A stretch of DNA of 64,000 nt from JBLEFH01 sp047345645 (GTDB lineage: Bacteria > Pseudomonadota > Alphaproteobacteria > Rhodobacterales > Rhodobacteraceae): NCBI GenBank assembly GCA_047345645.1, contig JBLEFH010000010.1. One strand, written 5' to 3'. Of this stretch, positions 51,445 through 60,478 are shown piece by piece. Numbering within the stretch: position 1 is the stretch's first letter; every line of letters begins with the position of its first letter. The notes under the pieces were generated by a model that did not search any database, was not told the DNA's origin, and saw nothing but the letters and a program-made list of their open reading frames with translations. Position numbers and translations under genes: made by a program.

Positions 51445-54420
51445 TCAGCCCTTGAGCGCGTCCAAACAGCGGTTGCAGAGGTGATCCGGCGCGGAGACTT
51501 CCGGCAGGATTTTCCAGCAGCGCTGGCATTTCTCGCCCGAGGCTTTCACCGGCTCGACCGCGATGCCCGGCACTTCAGGTATGTGGAAGGCGGTTGACGG
51601 CGCATCGTCGCCCGTGACGGTGATGTCCGAGGTGATGCAGAGATCGGCGAGCGGCACGGAGGCCGCCAGGTCGCGCAACTCCGCGTCCTCGATATGAACA
51701 ATCGGCGCGGCTTCGAGCGACGCCCCGATGCGCTTCTCGCGACGCTCCACCTCCAGCGCGCCGGTCACAACGCGGCGGATGCGGCGGATCTTGGCCCATT
51801 TCTCGCCCAGTTCCGGGTTCATCCAAGCGCTTGGCGTCTCGACGAAATCTTCCAGATGGATCGACGAGTCCTTGCCCGGATTGCGCTCCAGCCAGACCTC
51901 TTCCATGGTGAAGACGAGGATGGGCGCGAGCCAGCGGGTGAGCCGCTCGTAGAGCGCCTCGATCACGGTCAGCGCGGCGCGGCGGCGGACGGAGTCCTTG
52001 GCGTCGCAATAGAGCGCATCCTTGCGGATGTCGAAATAGATCGCCGAGAGATCCACCGTCGCGAATTGGAAGATCTGGCTGAAAAGGCCCTGGAAATCAT
52101 AGGCGTCATAGCCATCGCGGACGGTCTTATCGAGCTCGGCCAGACGGTGCAGTACCCAGCGATCCAGCTCCGGCATCTCCGATGCGTCGATCCGGTCGCT
52201 CTCCTCGAAATGCGACAGCGCGCCGAGCATGAACCGCATGGTGTTGCGCAGGCGGCGATAGCTGTCCGCCACGCCCTTGAGGATTTCCGGCCCGATCCGC
52301 TGATCCGCCGTGTAGTCCGACTGCGCGACCCAAAGGCGCAGGATATCCGCACCATATTGCTTCACGACCTCTTCGGGCACGATGGTGTTTCCGAGGGATT
52401 TGGACATTTTCATGCCCTTCTCATCCAGCGTGAAGCCATGGGTCAGCACATGCTCATAGGGCGCGCGGCCGATGGTGCCGGAGCCTTGCAGGAGCGAGGA
52501 CTGGAACCAGCCGCGATGCTGGTCCGTGCCTTCGAGATAGAGATCCGCCGGACGCTTGCCGTCCTCGCGGTCGCGCAGAGTAAAGGCGTGAGTCGAGCCG
52601 GAATCGAACCACACATCGAGAATGTCGGTGACTTTCTGCCAGCCTTCGGACGCGCGGTCGCCAAGGAAGCGCTCCGCCGCGCCGTCCTTATACCACGCAT
52701 CTGCCCCCTCCTCGCGGAAGGCGGCGGCGATGCGGGCGTTCACCTCCGGATCGCGCAGGATCTCGATCTGCCCATTGCCGTGGTCCTTGACGAAACAGGT
52801 CAGCGGCACCCCCCAGGCCCGCTGGCGCGACAGCACCCAGTCGGGGCGGGTTTCGACCATATTATGCAGACGGTTCTTGCCCGATACCGGGGTGAAGCCG
52901 ACGAGATCATCAACGGATTTCAGCGCCCGCTCCCGGATCGTCTGGCCGTAGTCGTTGAGATCATCGTCCAGCTTGCGGTCGATGGCGGCGAACCATTGCG
53001 GCGTGTTGCGGTAGATCACCGGCGCCTTGGAGCGCCAGCTATGCGGGTAGGAATGCGTGATCTTCGCCTTCGCGAGAAGGCCGCCCGCCCAAGCCAGTTG
53101 CTTGATATTCTCGACATTTGCGGGGCCGTCCTTGCCATCGGGTGTGATGATCGCCATCCCGCCGAAGAGCGGCAAATCCTCACGGTAGGAGCCGTCCGGC
53201 ATGACGTTATGGGTCATTTCGAGCTTGTGTTTCAGGCCAAGCTGATAGTCGTCGTCACCATGGCTCGGGGCGGTGTGGACAAAACCTGTCCCCGCCTCGT
53301 CGGTGACGTGATCGCCGGGGAGCATGGGGACGTCATAGTCCCATTCGCCATTCGCGCCCTCGACGCCGCGATAGGGATGGCGAAGCGTCAGGGTCCCTAG
53401 TTCAATCGCCCCCACATTGCGCAATTCCCGATAGCTTTCAACTTTGGCAGCCCTCATAACGCCGTCGACCAAATCGCGAGCCAGCAGTAGCTTTTCGCCT
53501 ACCGAAACGGTCGCGTTCTCAGCAACGCTCATTACTTCGTATAGGCAATACGCGATGTCTTCGCTAAACGCCACTGCGCGATTTTGCGGGATCGTCCAAG
53601 GGGTGGTGGTCCAGATCACCACTGACGCACCCTCAAGTGACCGAACTCGATCGAAATACTCTTCAAGCCCACTGCCCGGAGATAGAGACTCCGTAACTTC
53701 GTCAGAGAGAAGTGGGGCTAAATCGTGATCAGTAAGATTAGCGTCACTGCTAACCACCTTAAACTTCACCCAGATCGCATGGCTCTTATGGTCATGATAC
53801 TCAACCTCCGCCTCGGCCAGCGCGGTTTTCTCGACGGGCGACCACATCACGGGTTTCGAGCCCTGATAGAGCGATCCGTTCATGACAAACTTCATGAACT
53901 CCTCCGCGATCACCGCCTCGGCCTCGTAATTCATGGTCAGATACGGGTTCGGCCAGTCGCCGGTCACGCCGAGGCGCTGGAATTCATCCCGCTGCACATC
54001 CACCCATTCGGCGGCGAATTTGCGGCATTCGGCGCGGAAATCCAGCACATCGACCTTGTCCTTATCCTGCCCCTTGGCGCGATACTGCTCCTCTATCTTC
54101 CATTCGATCGGCAGGCCGTGGCAGTCCCACCCCGGCACATAAGGCGCGTCAAACCCCATCATCTGATGGGAGCGCACGACCATATCTTTCAGGATCTTGT
54201 TGAGCGCGTGACCGATATGCAGATGGCCATTGGCATAGGGCGGGCCGTCATGCAGCACCCAGCGGGGGCGGTTTTCTTTCTCACGCAAACGGTCATAAAC
54301 GCCGATCTCCTGCCAGCGCTCCAGCCATTCCGGCTCGCGTTTCGGCAGACCCGCCCGCATCGGAAAATCAGTTTCGGGCAGGTTCAGCGTGTCTTTATAA
54401 TCAGGAGTGTCAGCACACAT
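51445..54420 (-). CDS. ileS: Isoleucyl-tRNA synthetase
   Basis: Charges tRNA-Ile and edits mischarged valine. The 991-residue class Ia enzyme has HIGH (GHLHIGHALNK) near residue 68, a CP1 editing domain with VVIWTTTPWTIP, KMSKS (GMKMSKSLGNT), the WD-type tRNA-binding helices, and a C-terminal zinc finger with CQRCW and CNRC. ATG 54420 (MCADTPDYKD) is preferred to a GTG five codons upstream by family similarity; neither has a strong ribosome-binding site. About 380 bases inside the editing domain are AT-richer than the rest, suggesting gene conversion. Confidence 0.96.
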   Translation of the reverse strand: MCADTPDYKDTLNLPETDFPMRAGLPKREPEWLERWQEIGVYDRLREKENRPRWVLHDGPPYANGHLHIGHALNKILKDMVVRSHQMMGFDAPYVPGWDCHGLPIEWKIEEQYRAKGQDKDKVDVLDFRAECRKFAAEWVDVQRDEFQRLGVTGDWPNPYLTMNYEAEAVIAEEFMKFVMNGSLYQGSKPVMWSPVEKTALAEAEVEYHDHKSHAIWVKFKVVSSDANLTDHDLAPLLSDEVTESLSPGSGLEEYFDRVRSLEGASVVIWTTTPWTIPQNRAVAFSEDIAYCLYEVMSVAENATVSVGEKLLLARDLVDGVMRAAKVESYRELRNVGAIELGTLTLRHPYRGVEGANGEWDYDVPMLPGDHVTDEAGTGFVHTAPSHGDDDYQLGLKHKLEMTHNVMPDGSYREDLPLFGGMAIITPDGKDGPANVENIKQLAWAGGLLAKAKITHSYPHSWRSKAPVIYRNTPQWFAAIDRKLDDDLNDYGQTIRERALKSVDDLVGFTPVSGKNRLHNMVETRPDWVLSRQRAWGVPLTCFVKDHGNGQIEILRDPEVNARIAAAFREEGADAWYKDGAAERFLGDRASEGWQKVTDILDVWFDSGSTHAFTLRDREDGKRPADLYLEGTDQHRGWFQSSLLQGSGTIGRAPYEHVLTHGFTLDEKGMKMSKSLGNTIVPEEVVKQYGADILRLWVAQSDYTADQRIGPEILKGVADSYRRLRNTMRFMLGALSHFEESDRIDASEMPELDRWVLHRLAELDKTVRDGYDAYDFQGLFSQIFQFATVDLSAIYFDIRKDALYCDAKDSVRRRAALTVIEALYERLTRWLAPILVFTMEEVWLERNPGKDSSIHLEDFVETPSAWMNPELGEKWAKIRRIRRVVTGALEVERREKRIGASLEAAPIVHIEDAELRDLAASVPLADLCITSDITVTGDDAPSTAFHIPEVPGIAVEPVKASGEKCQRCWKILPEVSAPDHLCNRCLDALKG
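53420..53800 (-). other. AT-richer mosaic tract inside ileS (editing domain)
   Basis: By direct count, 60-base blocks fall to about 48-60% GC here (lowest at 53641-53760), against about 68% in the block at 53341-53400 and 60% at 53821-53880. Codons such as AGA, AAG, TTA-type and other AT-ending forms become common. The reading frame is intact. Edges are approximate. Confidence 0.55.
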
Positions 54421-54627
54421 GGGCAATCTCGTCACTTCGGTCTTTTTGTGGAATAGGCGCGCGTTCCCGGCACGTCAGCGACGCACCGGGCCGATAATTC
54501 GTATGCTGAATCCATAAGTCATGCGCTCCGCTATACCGCGCTGCGGCAGAGGTGAAAAGAGCCGTTGCGCTTGCTGGCGCGGATGCGCGGCGCTAGCGTT
54601 TCCCGCAAGACAAAGGGGAGGCCCATC

Positions 54628-55044
54628 ATGCTCACCGGCTCTTGCCACTGCGGGGCGGTTCGCTGGCAGTTCGACGGCGTGCCAGACCGCGCCACCGCCT
54701 GTAATTGCACCGCCTGCCGCCGTTATGGGGTGCTGTGGGCTTACGGCCATGTCGGCGAGGGCGTGCAAACCTTTGGCGAGACAGCGGTTTACGAGCGGGA
54801 TGAGGGGCGCGAGAAGCCGCCGGGCGGGCTCGGCTTTCACTTCTGTCCCACATGCGGATGCGTCGCGTTTTGGCGCGGGCGGGAGCCGCTGGAGGATGGC
54901 CGCCGCCGCATCGCGGTGAACCTGCGCCTTTGCGATCAGCCCGAAGCCATCGCGGCGATCCCGCTGCGCCATCTCGATGGATTGGAGAGCTGGACCGACC
55001 GCGAGGATTGCGCAACCCGCACCGTTGCAGAGATTTGGTTCTAA
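54628..55044 (+). CDS. GFA-family (glutathione-dependent formaldehyde-activating-like) zinc protein
   Basis: The 138-residue protein is a Mss4-like beta fold with cysteines placed as in the GFA/CENP-V family: C6 and C8 (GSCHCGAV), C25, C27 and C30 (CNCTAC), C73, C76 and C78 (FCPTCGC), expected to hold two zinc ions. The founding member binds glutathione and was proposed to speed formaldehyde adduct formation; most others have no proven reaction. GGGGAG precedes ATG 54628. A paralogue follows 177 bases downstream. Confidence 0.87.
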   Translation: MLTGSCHCGAVRWQFDGVPDRATACNCTACRRYGVLWAYGHVGEGVQTFGETAVYERDEGREKPPGGLGFHFCPTCGCVAFWRGREPLEDGRRRIAVNLRLCDQPEAIAAIPLRHLDGLESWTDREDCATRTVAEIWF

Positions 55045-55115
55045 AAGAGAAATCTCTCGTTAACTGCGTTCGTGAACGATCATTCCGCTTAAGCTTTCCG
55101 AAGGAGGTTCGGCCT

Positions 55116-55163
55116 ATGGTGACGCCCATGTCACGCATTGCGCGGGACCGCGGCGGCGCTTGA
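55116..55163 (+). CDS. Possible 15-residue leader peptide before the second GFA gene
   Basis: A short frame MVTPMSRIARDRGGA begins 8 bases after a near-perfect AAGGAGG (55101-55107), the best ribosome-binding site in the neighbourhood. It ends in TGA directly before an inverted repeat. The peptide is basic and matches no family I know. The strong signal plus the following hairpin suggest a translated leader; it may also be chance. Confidence 0.35.
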   Translation: MVTPMSRIARDRGGA

Positions 55164-55198
55164 GCGCCCGGCATGTGAAGCGGTCCCATGCCCGGCGC
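55164..55198 (+). repeat. Imperfect 12-bp inverted repeat (hairpin) after the leader peptide
   Basis: Arm 55164-55175 (GCGCCCGGCATG) pairs with 55187-55198 (CATGCCCGGCGC) with one C-C mismatch and an 11-base loop. It starts at the base after the leader stop codon. No T run follows, so it is not a simple terminator. Confidence 0.6.
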
Positions 55199-55221
55199 AA
55201 AGATGCAAAAAGGAACACCGT

Positions 55222-55617
55222 ATGTTTACCGGATCCTGCCATTGCGGCTCGACCACCTGGCAATTGTCCGAGCTGCCCGAGGAAGCCGTCACCTGTAACT
55301 GCACCGTCTGCCGGCGCTACGGCGTGCTGTGGGCAACGGGTTATGAGGGTGAGAATATCTCCGTCTCCGGCGCGACCATCGCCTATAGCCGCCCCGAGCC
55401 GAACGCCGCTTTCCATATCTGCAAGAAATGCGGCTGCATGATGTTTGAGCGGGTGCTGAAGCTGGAGGATGACGGGCGGCAATTTATCGCGGTCAATCTG
55501 CGCATGGCGACGGACCCGGAGGCGATCAGCAAGGTCCGCATCCACCGGGTCGACGGGCTGAATGATTATGAGGACGTTCCGGCCGAGGGCCAATGCGTCC
55601 GCAATCTCTGGTTCTAG
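55222..55617 (+). CDS. Second GFA-family zinc protein
   Basis: The 131-residue protein is a paralogue of the gene at 54628, sharing the same cysteine plan: C6/C8 (GSCHCGS), C25/C27/C30 (CNCTVC), C67/C70/C72 (CKKCGC), and the stretch RRYGVLWA. It lacks the Pro/Gly-rich insertion before the last cysteine cluster. AAAGGA precedes the ATG. A 177-base gap with its own leader-like frame and hairpin suggests separate control from the first copy. Its stop shares CTAG with the convergent gene. Confidence 0.87.
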   Translation: MFTGSCHCGSTTWQLSELPEEAVTCNCTVCRRYGVLWATGYEGENISVSGATIAYSRPEPNAAFHICKKCGCMMFERVLKLEDDGRQFIAVNLRMATDPEAISKVRIHRVDGLNDYEDVPAEGQCVRNLWF

Positions 55618-56597
55618 CGGCTGGTGTTGAAAAGCCCGGTCAGCGAGCGGCGCAGAAGCGCGGTCACACGCGGGCGCGGCAGGGCGTTGAAGCCCATCGG
55701 GCGGCAGACCTCCATCGCCGCAATGCCGACGCGGGCGGTCAGCGCCCCGTTGATCGTGCCCTCGCCAAAGCGGCGCGAGACGCGGGAGAGCACCCCGCCC
55801 CCGGCGACCGCTTCGATCATGTCGTCCCCAACCGCAACCGCGCCGGTCGCGACCAGATGCGCCGCAACGATGCGCAGCAGGCGAAAGCCGCCGAGCATCC
55901 CGGCGCGGCCGCCATAAATCTCGGCAATCTGGCGCACCATGCGCGCATTGGCCGCAAGCGCGACGAAAATATCGGCGAAGGCGAGCGGGACGATGGCTGT
56001 CACCGCCGCCACCTGCCGCGCCGCCGCTTCCACCGCACGGCGGGCTTCCTGATCGAGCGGCTCCAGGAGTTCGCGCTCGGTCAGATCCAGGATCGCATCG
56101 GTCTCGAAAATATCGCCCGCCTGCCTGTCCACCTCTTGCCGGCCCATGGCCAGCTCGTCGCGGCCAGAATAGAGCCCGGTCATTTTTCTCGAGAATGTCA
56201 GCGCCTTCTCGCGGTCGCCATCGGAACGGGCGACGAGCGCCTCGGCCTGCATGTCGTCGATTTTGGAGAGCCGCATCAGCGCCATGAATTCGCGGAGCGC
56301 GAAGAGGAGCAGGATCGTCAGCACGATCAGCACCAGCGCCAGCGCGACGCGGCCAAGCCAGACATGGCTGGCGAGAAGTTCCGTGATCCAGCTCCATGTC
56401 CAGAGCGAGATCATCAGCCCGACCAGCGCCGCGAGCGCCGCCCAGAAGATCCCCCACAGGCGCGACGGCTTGCGCGCGGCGATCCGGGTGGCCCGCGCCA
56501 TGGTGGAATGTTCCGCCAGATCCGGCACCGGCGGCGCGGCGTTCACATCGTTTTCGGGACCGCCCTCAACATCGAACATCATCGGTTTATCAGCCAT
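55614..56597 (-). CDS. TIGR01620/DUF697 membrane protein (YcjF-like)
   Basis: The 327-residue protein has a charged N-terminus, two membrane helices (about residues 48-68 and 78-100), then a cytosolic helical region and DUF697 part (VAAVTAIVPLAFADIFVALAAN, GGFRLLRIVAAHLVATGAV). In enterobacteria ycjF follows ycjX in a stress-linked operon; here the same order is kept with a 9-base gap. Its biochemical role is unknown. Confidence 0.86.
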   Translation of the reverse strand: MADKPMMFDVEGGPENDVNAAPPVPDLAEHSTMARATRIAARKPSRLWGIFWAALAALVGLMISLWTWSWITELLASHVWLGRVALALVLIVLTILLLFALREFMALMRLSKIDDMQAEALVARSDGDREKALTFSRKMTGLYSGRDELAMGRQEVDRQAGDIFETDAILDLTERELLEPLDQEARRAVEAAARQVAAVTAIVPLAFADIFVALAANARMVRQIAEIYGGRAGMLGGFRLLRIVAAHLVATGAVAVGDDMIEAVAGGGVLSRVSRRFGEGTINGALTARVGIAAMEVCRPMGFNALPRPRVTALLRRSLTGLFNTSR

Positions 56598-56606
56598 TTG
56601 CGCCTC

Positions 56607-58019
56607 CTAGAGCCGATCCGCGAGCAAAAATTCCGCCGCCCGGTCCATGCGGATATGGGGCGGGCCATCGCCCGGTTTGAGGGTGAGTTTCGGCGGCGCG
56701 AATTTCATGATGTCGAAATCCGCATCCAGCCAATCGGTCGCGCCCTGCCGCGCAGGCGTGAGCAGATGCGCCGGGTCCGATGGCAGTTTGCCGGGGTAAA
56801 GCGCGACTTGCTTGCCGGTTTCCTCCAGCGTGCCACGCACGCAAGGCAGCTCCTGCCCGTCATGGGTCACCATTTGCTCCGTCGTCGTGCGCAGCGCCGC
56901 GAGCGACATCGCCTTCACACTCGCGCCCGAAAATTTCGCCCGGTCCGCGGCGTCACGCAAAAGCGCCTCGGTCAGCGCGGTGAGTTCGGGGTGCTGCGTG
57001 TGGTGCAGGTAATCCGCCTTCGTCGCGGCGAGCAGGATTTTCTCCACCCGCTTGCCCATGATCGTGGTCAGCCAATTGTTCGCACCGGGGCGAAAACAGG
57101 TCAGAATTTCGGTCAGCGTCTGGCGCAGATCCTCGACCGCCTGCGGCCCCTGATGGATGGCGCTGAGGAGATCCACCAACACCACCTGCCGGTCGATCCG
57201 TGCGAAATGGTCGCGAAAAAAGGGGCGCACGACGACGCGCTTATACGCCTCGTATCGGCGCGCCATTTCCTTATAAAGCCCCGATCCGGCAAGGTTTTCG
57301 GGAAGCGGAGAAAAGGTCAGCGCGGGCGAGCCGTCGAGATCCCCCGGCATCAGGAACCGGCCCGGCGCGCAGTCCGAAAACCCAGCCTCGCGCGAGGCGC
57401 GTAGGTAGTCCGTAAAATTGGCGGCTAGCGTTTTCGCGACCGTCTCGTCATGGGCGGGCGCCTCCGCAATCCCGTCAATCTGCGCAAGATACGCCCCCGC
57501 ATGATCCGCCCGCTGGCGCGCCTTGGCGATCGCACCCTGCGACCACGCCGCGAAGCCTTGGTTCATCAGCGGCAGGTCCAAAAGCCACTCGCCGGGATAG
57601 TCCACAATGTCGAGATGCACGGTTCTGACGGACCGCATCCCCGCCAGCATCCCCGACGGTTTCACGCGAAGAGACAGCCGCAACTGGCTGATATTGCTGG
57701 TGCTGTCCGGCCAGAAGGGCTCCGGCCCGGTGAGCGCATTGAGATGGGTTTCATAATCGAAACGCGGCAGATGATCGTCCGGCTGCGGCTGCAAAAACGC
57801 CAGTTGCAAGCGGCCATCAGCGGCGGGCGAGAATTGCGGCATCCGCCCCCGGTTCAGCAAATTCGCCACCAGCGAAGTGATGAACATGGTCTTGCCCGCG
57901 CGGCTGAGGCCCGTCACGCCGAGACGGATCACCGGGTCGAAAAACAGCTCCCCTACCCCGTCCTGCACCTGCCCGACTTGCCGGGAAATACTGTCAACAA
58001 CTGTGCCGATTCCGAGCAT
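56607..58019 (-). CDS. YcjX-family P-loop GTPase-like protein (DUF463)
   Basis: The 470-residue protein has an N-terminal P-loop (GVTGLSRAGKTMF, about residues 34-46), a DIVDYPGEWLLDLP switch-type segment near residue 145, and a likely base-specificity motif ATKADYLHH near residue 345. This fits the dynamin-like/Ras-like YcjX group. It is paired with the DUF697 membrane protein downstream, to which it may bind. Function in the cell is not known; the E. coli pair belongs to the phage-shock/heat response. Confidence 0.9.
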   Translation of the reverse strand: MLGIGTVVDSISRQVGQVQDGVGELFFDPVIRLGVTGLSRAGKTMFITSLVANLLNRGRMPQFSPAADGRLQLAFLQPQPDDHLPRFDYETHLNALTGPEPFWPDSTSNISQLRLSLRVKPSGMLAGMRSVRTVHLDIVDYPGEWLLDLPLMNQGFAAWSQGAIAKARQRADHAGAYLAQIDGIAEAPAHDETVAKTLAANFTDYLRASREAGFSDCAPGRFLMPGDLDGSPALTFSPLPENLAGSGLYKEMARRYEAYKRVVVRPFFRDHFARIDRQVVLVDLLSAIHQGPQAVEDLRQTLTEILTCFRPGANNWLTTIMGKRVEKILLAATKADYLHHTQHPELTALTEALLRDAADRAKFSGASVKAMSLAALRTTTEQMVTHDGQELPCVRGTLEETGKQVALYPGKLPSDPAHLLTPARQGATDWLDADFDIMKFAPPKLTLKPGDGPPHIRMDRAAEFLLADRL

Positions 58020-58097
58020 AGCGCCTCCTTAACCTCGTAAGATATGGGGGCTTTCTCGGCACTTGGCAAATGCTCTGCCGCGCGGTAACTCCTGCCC

Positions 58098-58889
58098 ATG
58101 CCCCGTTTTGCGCTCAAAATCGAATATCACGGCAAGCCATTTCATGGCTGGCAGCGGCAGGCGAGCGGTTTGCCCACAGTGCAGGCGGCTGTCGAGGCCG
58201 CGCTGGCCAAGCTGGAGCCGGATCTGCCGAGCCTCGCCGCAGCGGGCCGAACCGATACGGGCGTCCATGCGACGGGTCAGGTGGCGCATATTGATTTGGC
58301 GAAAGATTGGGACTCGGCGCGGCTCATGGGCGCGCTGAACCATCATTTGCGGCCCCATCCCGTCGCGATCACGGCCGCGGCGGAGGTCGGTGAGGACTTC
58401 CACGCGCGCTTCTCCGCCACAGGCCGGCGCTATCTGTTTCGCCTGATCGCGCGCCGCGCGCCGCTGGTGCATGAGGCGGGGCTGGTCTGGCAGATCGGGC
58501 ATGAGCTCGATCTCGGCGCGATGCGGCAAGGGGCCGCCCATCTCACCGGGCGGCATGATTTCACCACCTTTCGCGCGGTGATGTGTCAGGCCAAATCGCC
58601 GGTCAAATCGCTGGATGAGGTGGAAATCGAGGCGTTCCGGAATGCGGGCGGGATGGAATATCATTTCCATTTCGCCGCGCCGAGCTTCCTGCATAATCAG
58701 GTGCGTAGCATGGTCGGCACGCTGGAGCGGGTCGGCGCCGGGTCATGGACGCCCGAGGATGTGAGAACCGCGCTGGAGGCTCAAGACCGCGCCGCCTGCG
58801 GGCCGGTTTGCCCGCCCGAAGGGCTCTATCTCACCCACGTCACCTATTCGGTCGATCCTTTCGAAAATGCGGCCCCTTCAGGGGGTTGA
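58098..58889 (+). CDS. truA: tRNA pseudouridine(38-40) synthase
   Basis: TruA converts uridines 38-40 of many tRNAs to pseudouridine. The 263-residue enzyme has the catalytic D53 in AAGRTDTGVHATGQ, GRRYLFRLI, the HDFTTFR stretch and the final SFLHNQVRSMVGTL, all standard. It is divergent from ycjX with a 78-base spacer. Confidence 0.96.
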   Translation: MPRFALKIEYHGKPFHGWQRQASGLPTVQAAVEAALAKLEPDLPSLAAAGRTDTGVHATGQVAHIDLAKDWDSARLMGALNHHLRPHPVAITAAAEVGEDFHARFSATGRRYLFRLIARRAPLVHEAGLVWQIGHELDLGAMRQGAAHLTGRHDFTTFRAVMCQAKSPVKSLDEVEIEAFRNAGGMEYHFHFAAPSFLHNQVRSMVGTLERVGAGSWTPEDVRTALEAQDRAACGPVCPPEGLYLTHVTYSVDPFENAAPSGG

Positions 58890-58940
58890 CCCCTTCGGTC
58901 CCGCCGCCTGAAGGCGCGCGAGACGCGGGCGTTTCGCCGC

Positions 58941-58984
58941 ATTCTTCGCCCGAAGAATGGCGGCCAAGGGGCCTCGATGGCCCC
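58941..58984. other. Two hairpins between truA and glpK
   Basis: ATTCTTCG (58941-58948) faces CGAAGAAT (58951-58958), and GGGGCC (58968-58973) faces GGCCCC (58979-58984). Neither is followed by a T run on either strand, so they are possible 3' RNA structures but not typical terminators. Confidence 0.35.
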
Positions 58985-58999
58985 GCAGGCGCGCCCGCT

Positions 59000-60478
59000 T
59001 CAGCTTGTCGAAAGGGTCCGGCGCACGGCGTCATTCCAACCGTCATATTTTTTATCGCGCGTCTCGCTGTCCATCTTCGGCTCGAAACGTTTCTCGGCGG
59101 TCCAGCGCTCGGCAAAGCCTTCCGGCCCCGGATAAATCCCCGCTTTCCAGCCCGCGAGCCAGGCCGCGCCTTGGGCGGTCGTTTCCAGCACATCGGGCCG
59201 ATCCACCGGCGCGTCGAGCATGTCGGCGAGGAACTGCATCGCCCAGTCGGACGCGCTCATCCCGCCATCGACGCGCAGCACTTTCGGCTCACCGTCCCAA
59301 TCGGCGCGCATGGCGTCGATGAGATCGCGGGTCTGATAGCCGACGGATTCCAGCGCCGCCCGCGCGAAATCCTCCGGCCCCGACCCGCGCGAGAGGCCGA
59401 AAATCGCGCCGCGCGCCTCGCTGTCCCAATAGGGCGCGCCGAGGCCGGTGAAGGCGGGGACGAGATAAAGCTGCTCATGGGAGCTTTCGGCCAGCGACGC
59501 GGTTTCCTCGGCCTTGCGGATAATCCCGAGGCCATCACGTAGCCATTGCACCACGGCGCCTGCGATGAAGATCGAGCCTTCCAGCGCATAAGTCGGTTTG
59601 CCATCAAACTGATAGGCGATGGTGCCGAGCAGGCGGTTCTCCGAGTGGACCAACTCGTCGCCGGTGTTCAGCAGCGCAAAGCAGCCGGTGCCATAGGTGG
59701 ATTTCAGCATCCCTTTATCGAAGCACGCCTGCCCGATGGTCGCCGCCTGCTGGTCCCCGGCGACGCCCAAAATCGGGATTTCCTTGCCGAAGAGATCCGG
59801 GCGCGTGGTGCCGAATTCGGCGGCGCAATCCTTCACCTCGGGCAGCATGTCCATGGGGATCGAGAGCAGATCGCACAGCTCCTCATCCCATTTGCCTTCG
59901 CGGATGTTGTAGAGCATCGTGCGCGCGGCGTTGGTCGCGTCGGTGACATGGGCCTCGCCGCCGGTCAGCTTCCAGATGATCCAGCAATCGACCGTGCCGA
60001 ACAGCAACTCGCCCGCCTCGGCGCGGGCACGCACCCCGTCCACATTTTCCAAAATCCAGCGCAGTTTGGTGCCGGAGAAATACGGATCAAGGATCAACCC
60101 GGTCTTCTCGCGCACCATGTCCTCATGGCCGTCATCCTTGAGCTTTGCGCAAAATTCGCTGGTGCGGCGATCCTGCCAGACAATCGCGTTATAGACCGCC
60201 TCGCCGGTGTTTTTGTCCCACACGATCGTGGTTTCGCGCTGATTGGTGATGCCGATGGCGGCGATATCCGCCTTGTTGCCGCCCGCCTTCTCGATGGCGC
60301 CGCGGCAGACCGCCGCCGTGGAGGACCAGATCTCCGCCGCGTCATGCTCCACCCAACCGCTTTCCGGGAAATGCTGGGTGAACTCCTCCTGCGCGGTGGC
60401 TTTGATCTTCAGCTTGTCATCGAAAATAATGGCGCGGCTCGAGGTCGTGCCTTGGTCAATCGCAAGGATCTGGCCCAT
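59000..60478 (-). CDS. glpK: Glycerol kinase
   Basis: Phosphorylates glycerol to sn-glycerol 3-phosphate, trapping it in the cell. The 492-residue FGGY-family enzyme has the N-terminal phosphate-binding LAIDQGTTSSRAIIF, AIGITNQRETTIVWD, WQDRRT, and the adenosine-binding LRVDGGMSASDWAMQFLAD. Length is normal. No glpF, glpD or glpR is adjacent, which is unusual for a glycerol locus. Confidence 0.96.
   Translation of the reverse strand: MGQILAIDQGTTSSRAIIFDDKLKIKATAQEEFTQHFPESGWVEHDAAEIWSSTAAVCRGAIEKAGGNKADIAAIGITNQRETTIVWDKNTGEAVYNAIVWQDRRTSEFCAKLKDDGHEDMVREKTGLILDPYFSGTKLRWILENVDGVRARAEAGELLFGTVDCWIIWKLTGGEAHVTDATNAARTMLYNIREGKWDEELCDLLSIPMDMLPEVKDCAAEFGTTRPDLFGKEIPILGVAGDQQAATIGQACFDKGMLKSTYGTGCFALLNTGDELVHSENRLLGTIAYQFDGKPTYALEGSIFIAGAVVQWLRDGLGIIRKAEETASLAESSHEQLYLVPAFTGLGAPYWDSEARGAIFGLSRGSGPEDFARAALESVGYQTRDLIDAMRADWDGEPKVLRVDGGMSASDWAMQFLADMLDAPVDRPDVLETTAQGAAWLAGWKAGIYPGPEGFAERWTAEKRFEPKMDSETRDKKYDGWNDAVRRTLSTS

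Noticed and set aside
53444..53728. A separate small gene in the AT-richer part of ileS on the plus strand
   Set aside because: The frame has no ribosome-binding site and ileS continues intact through it; the composition change is better explained by recombination.
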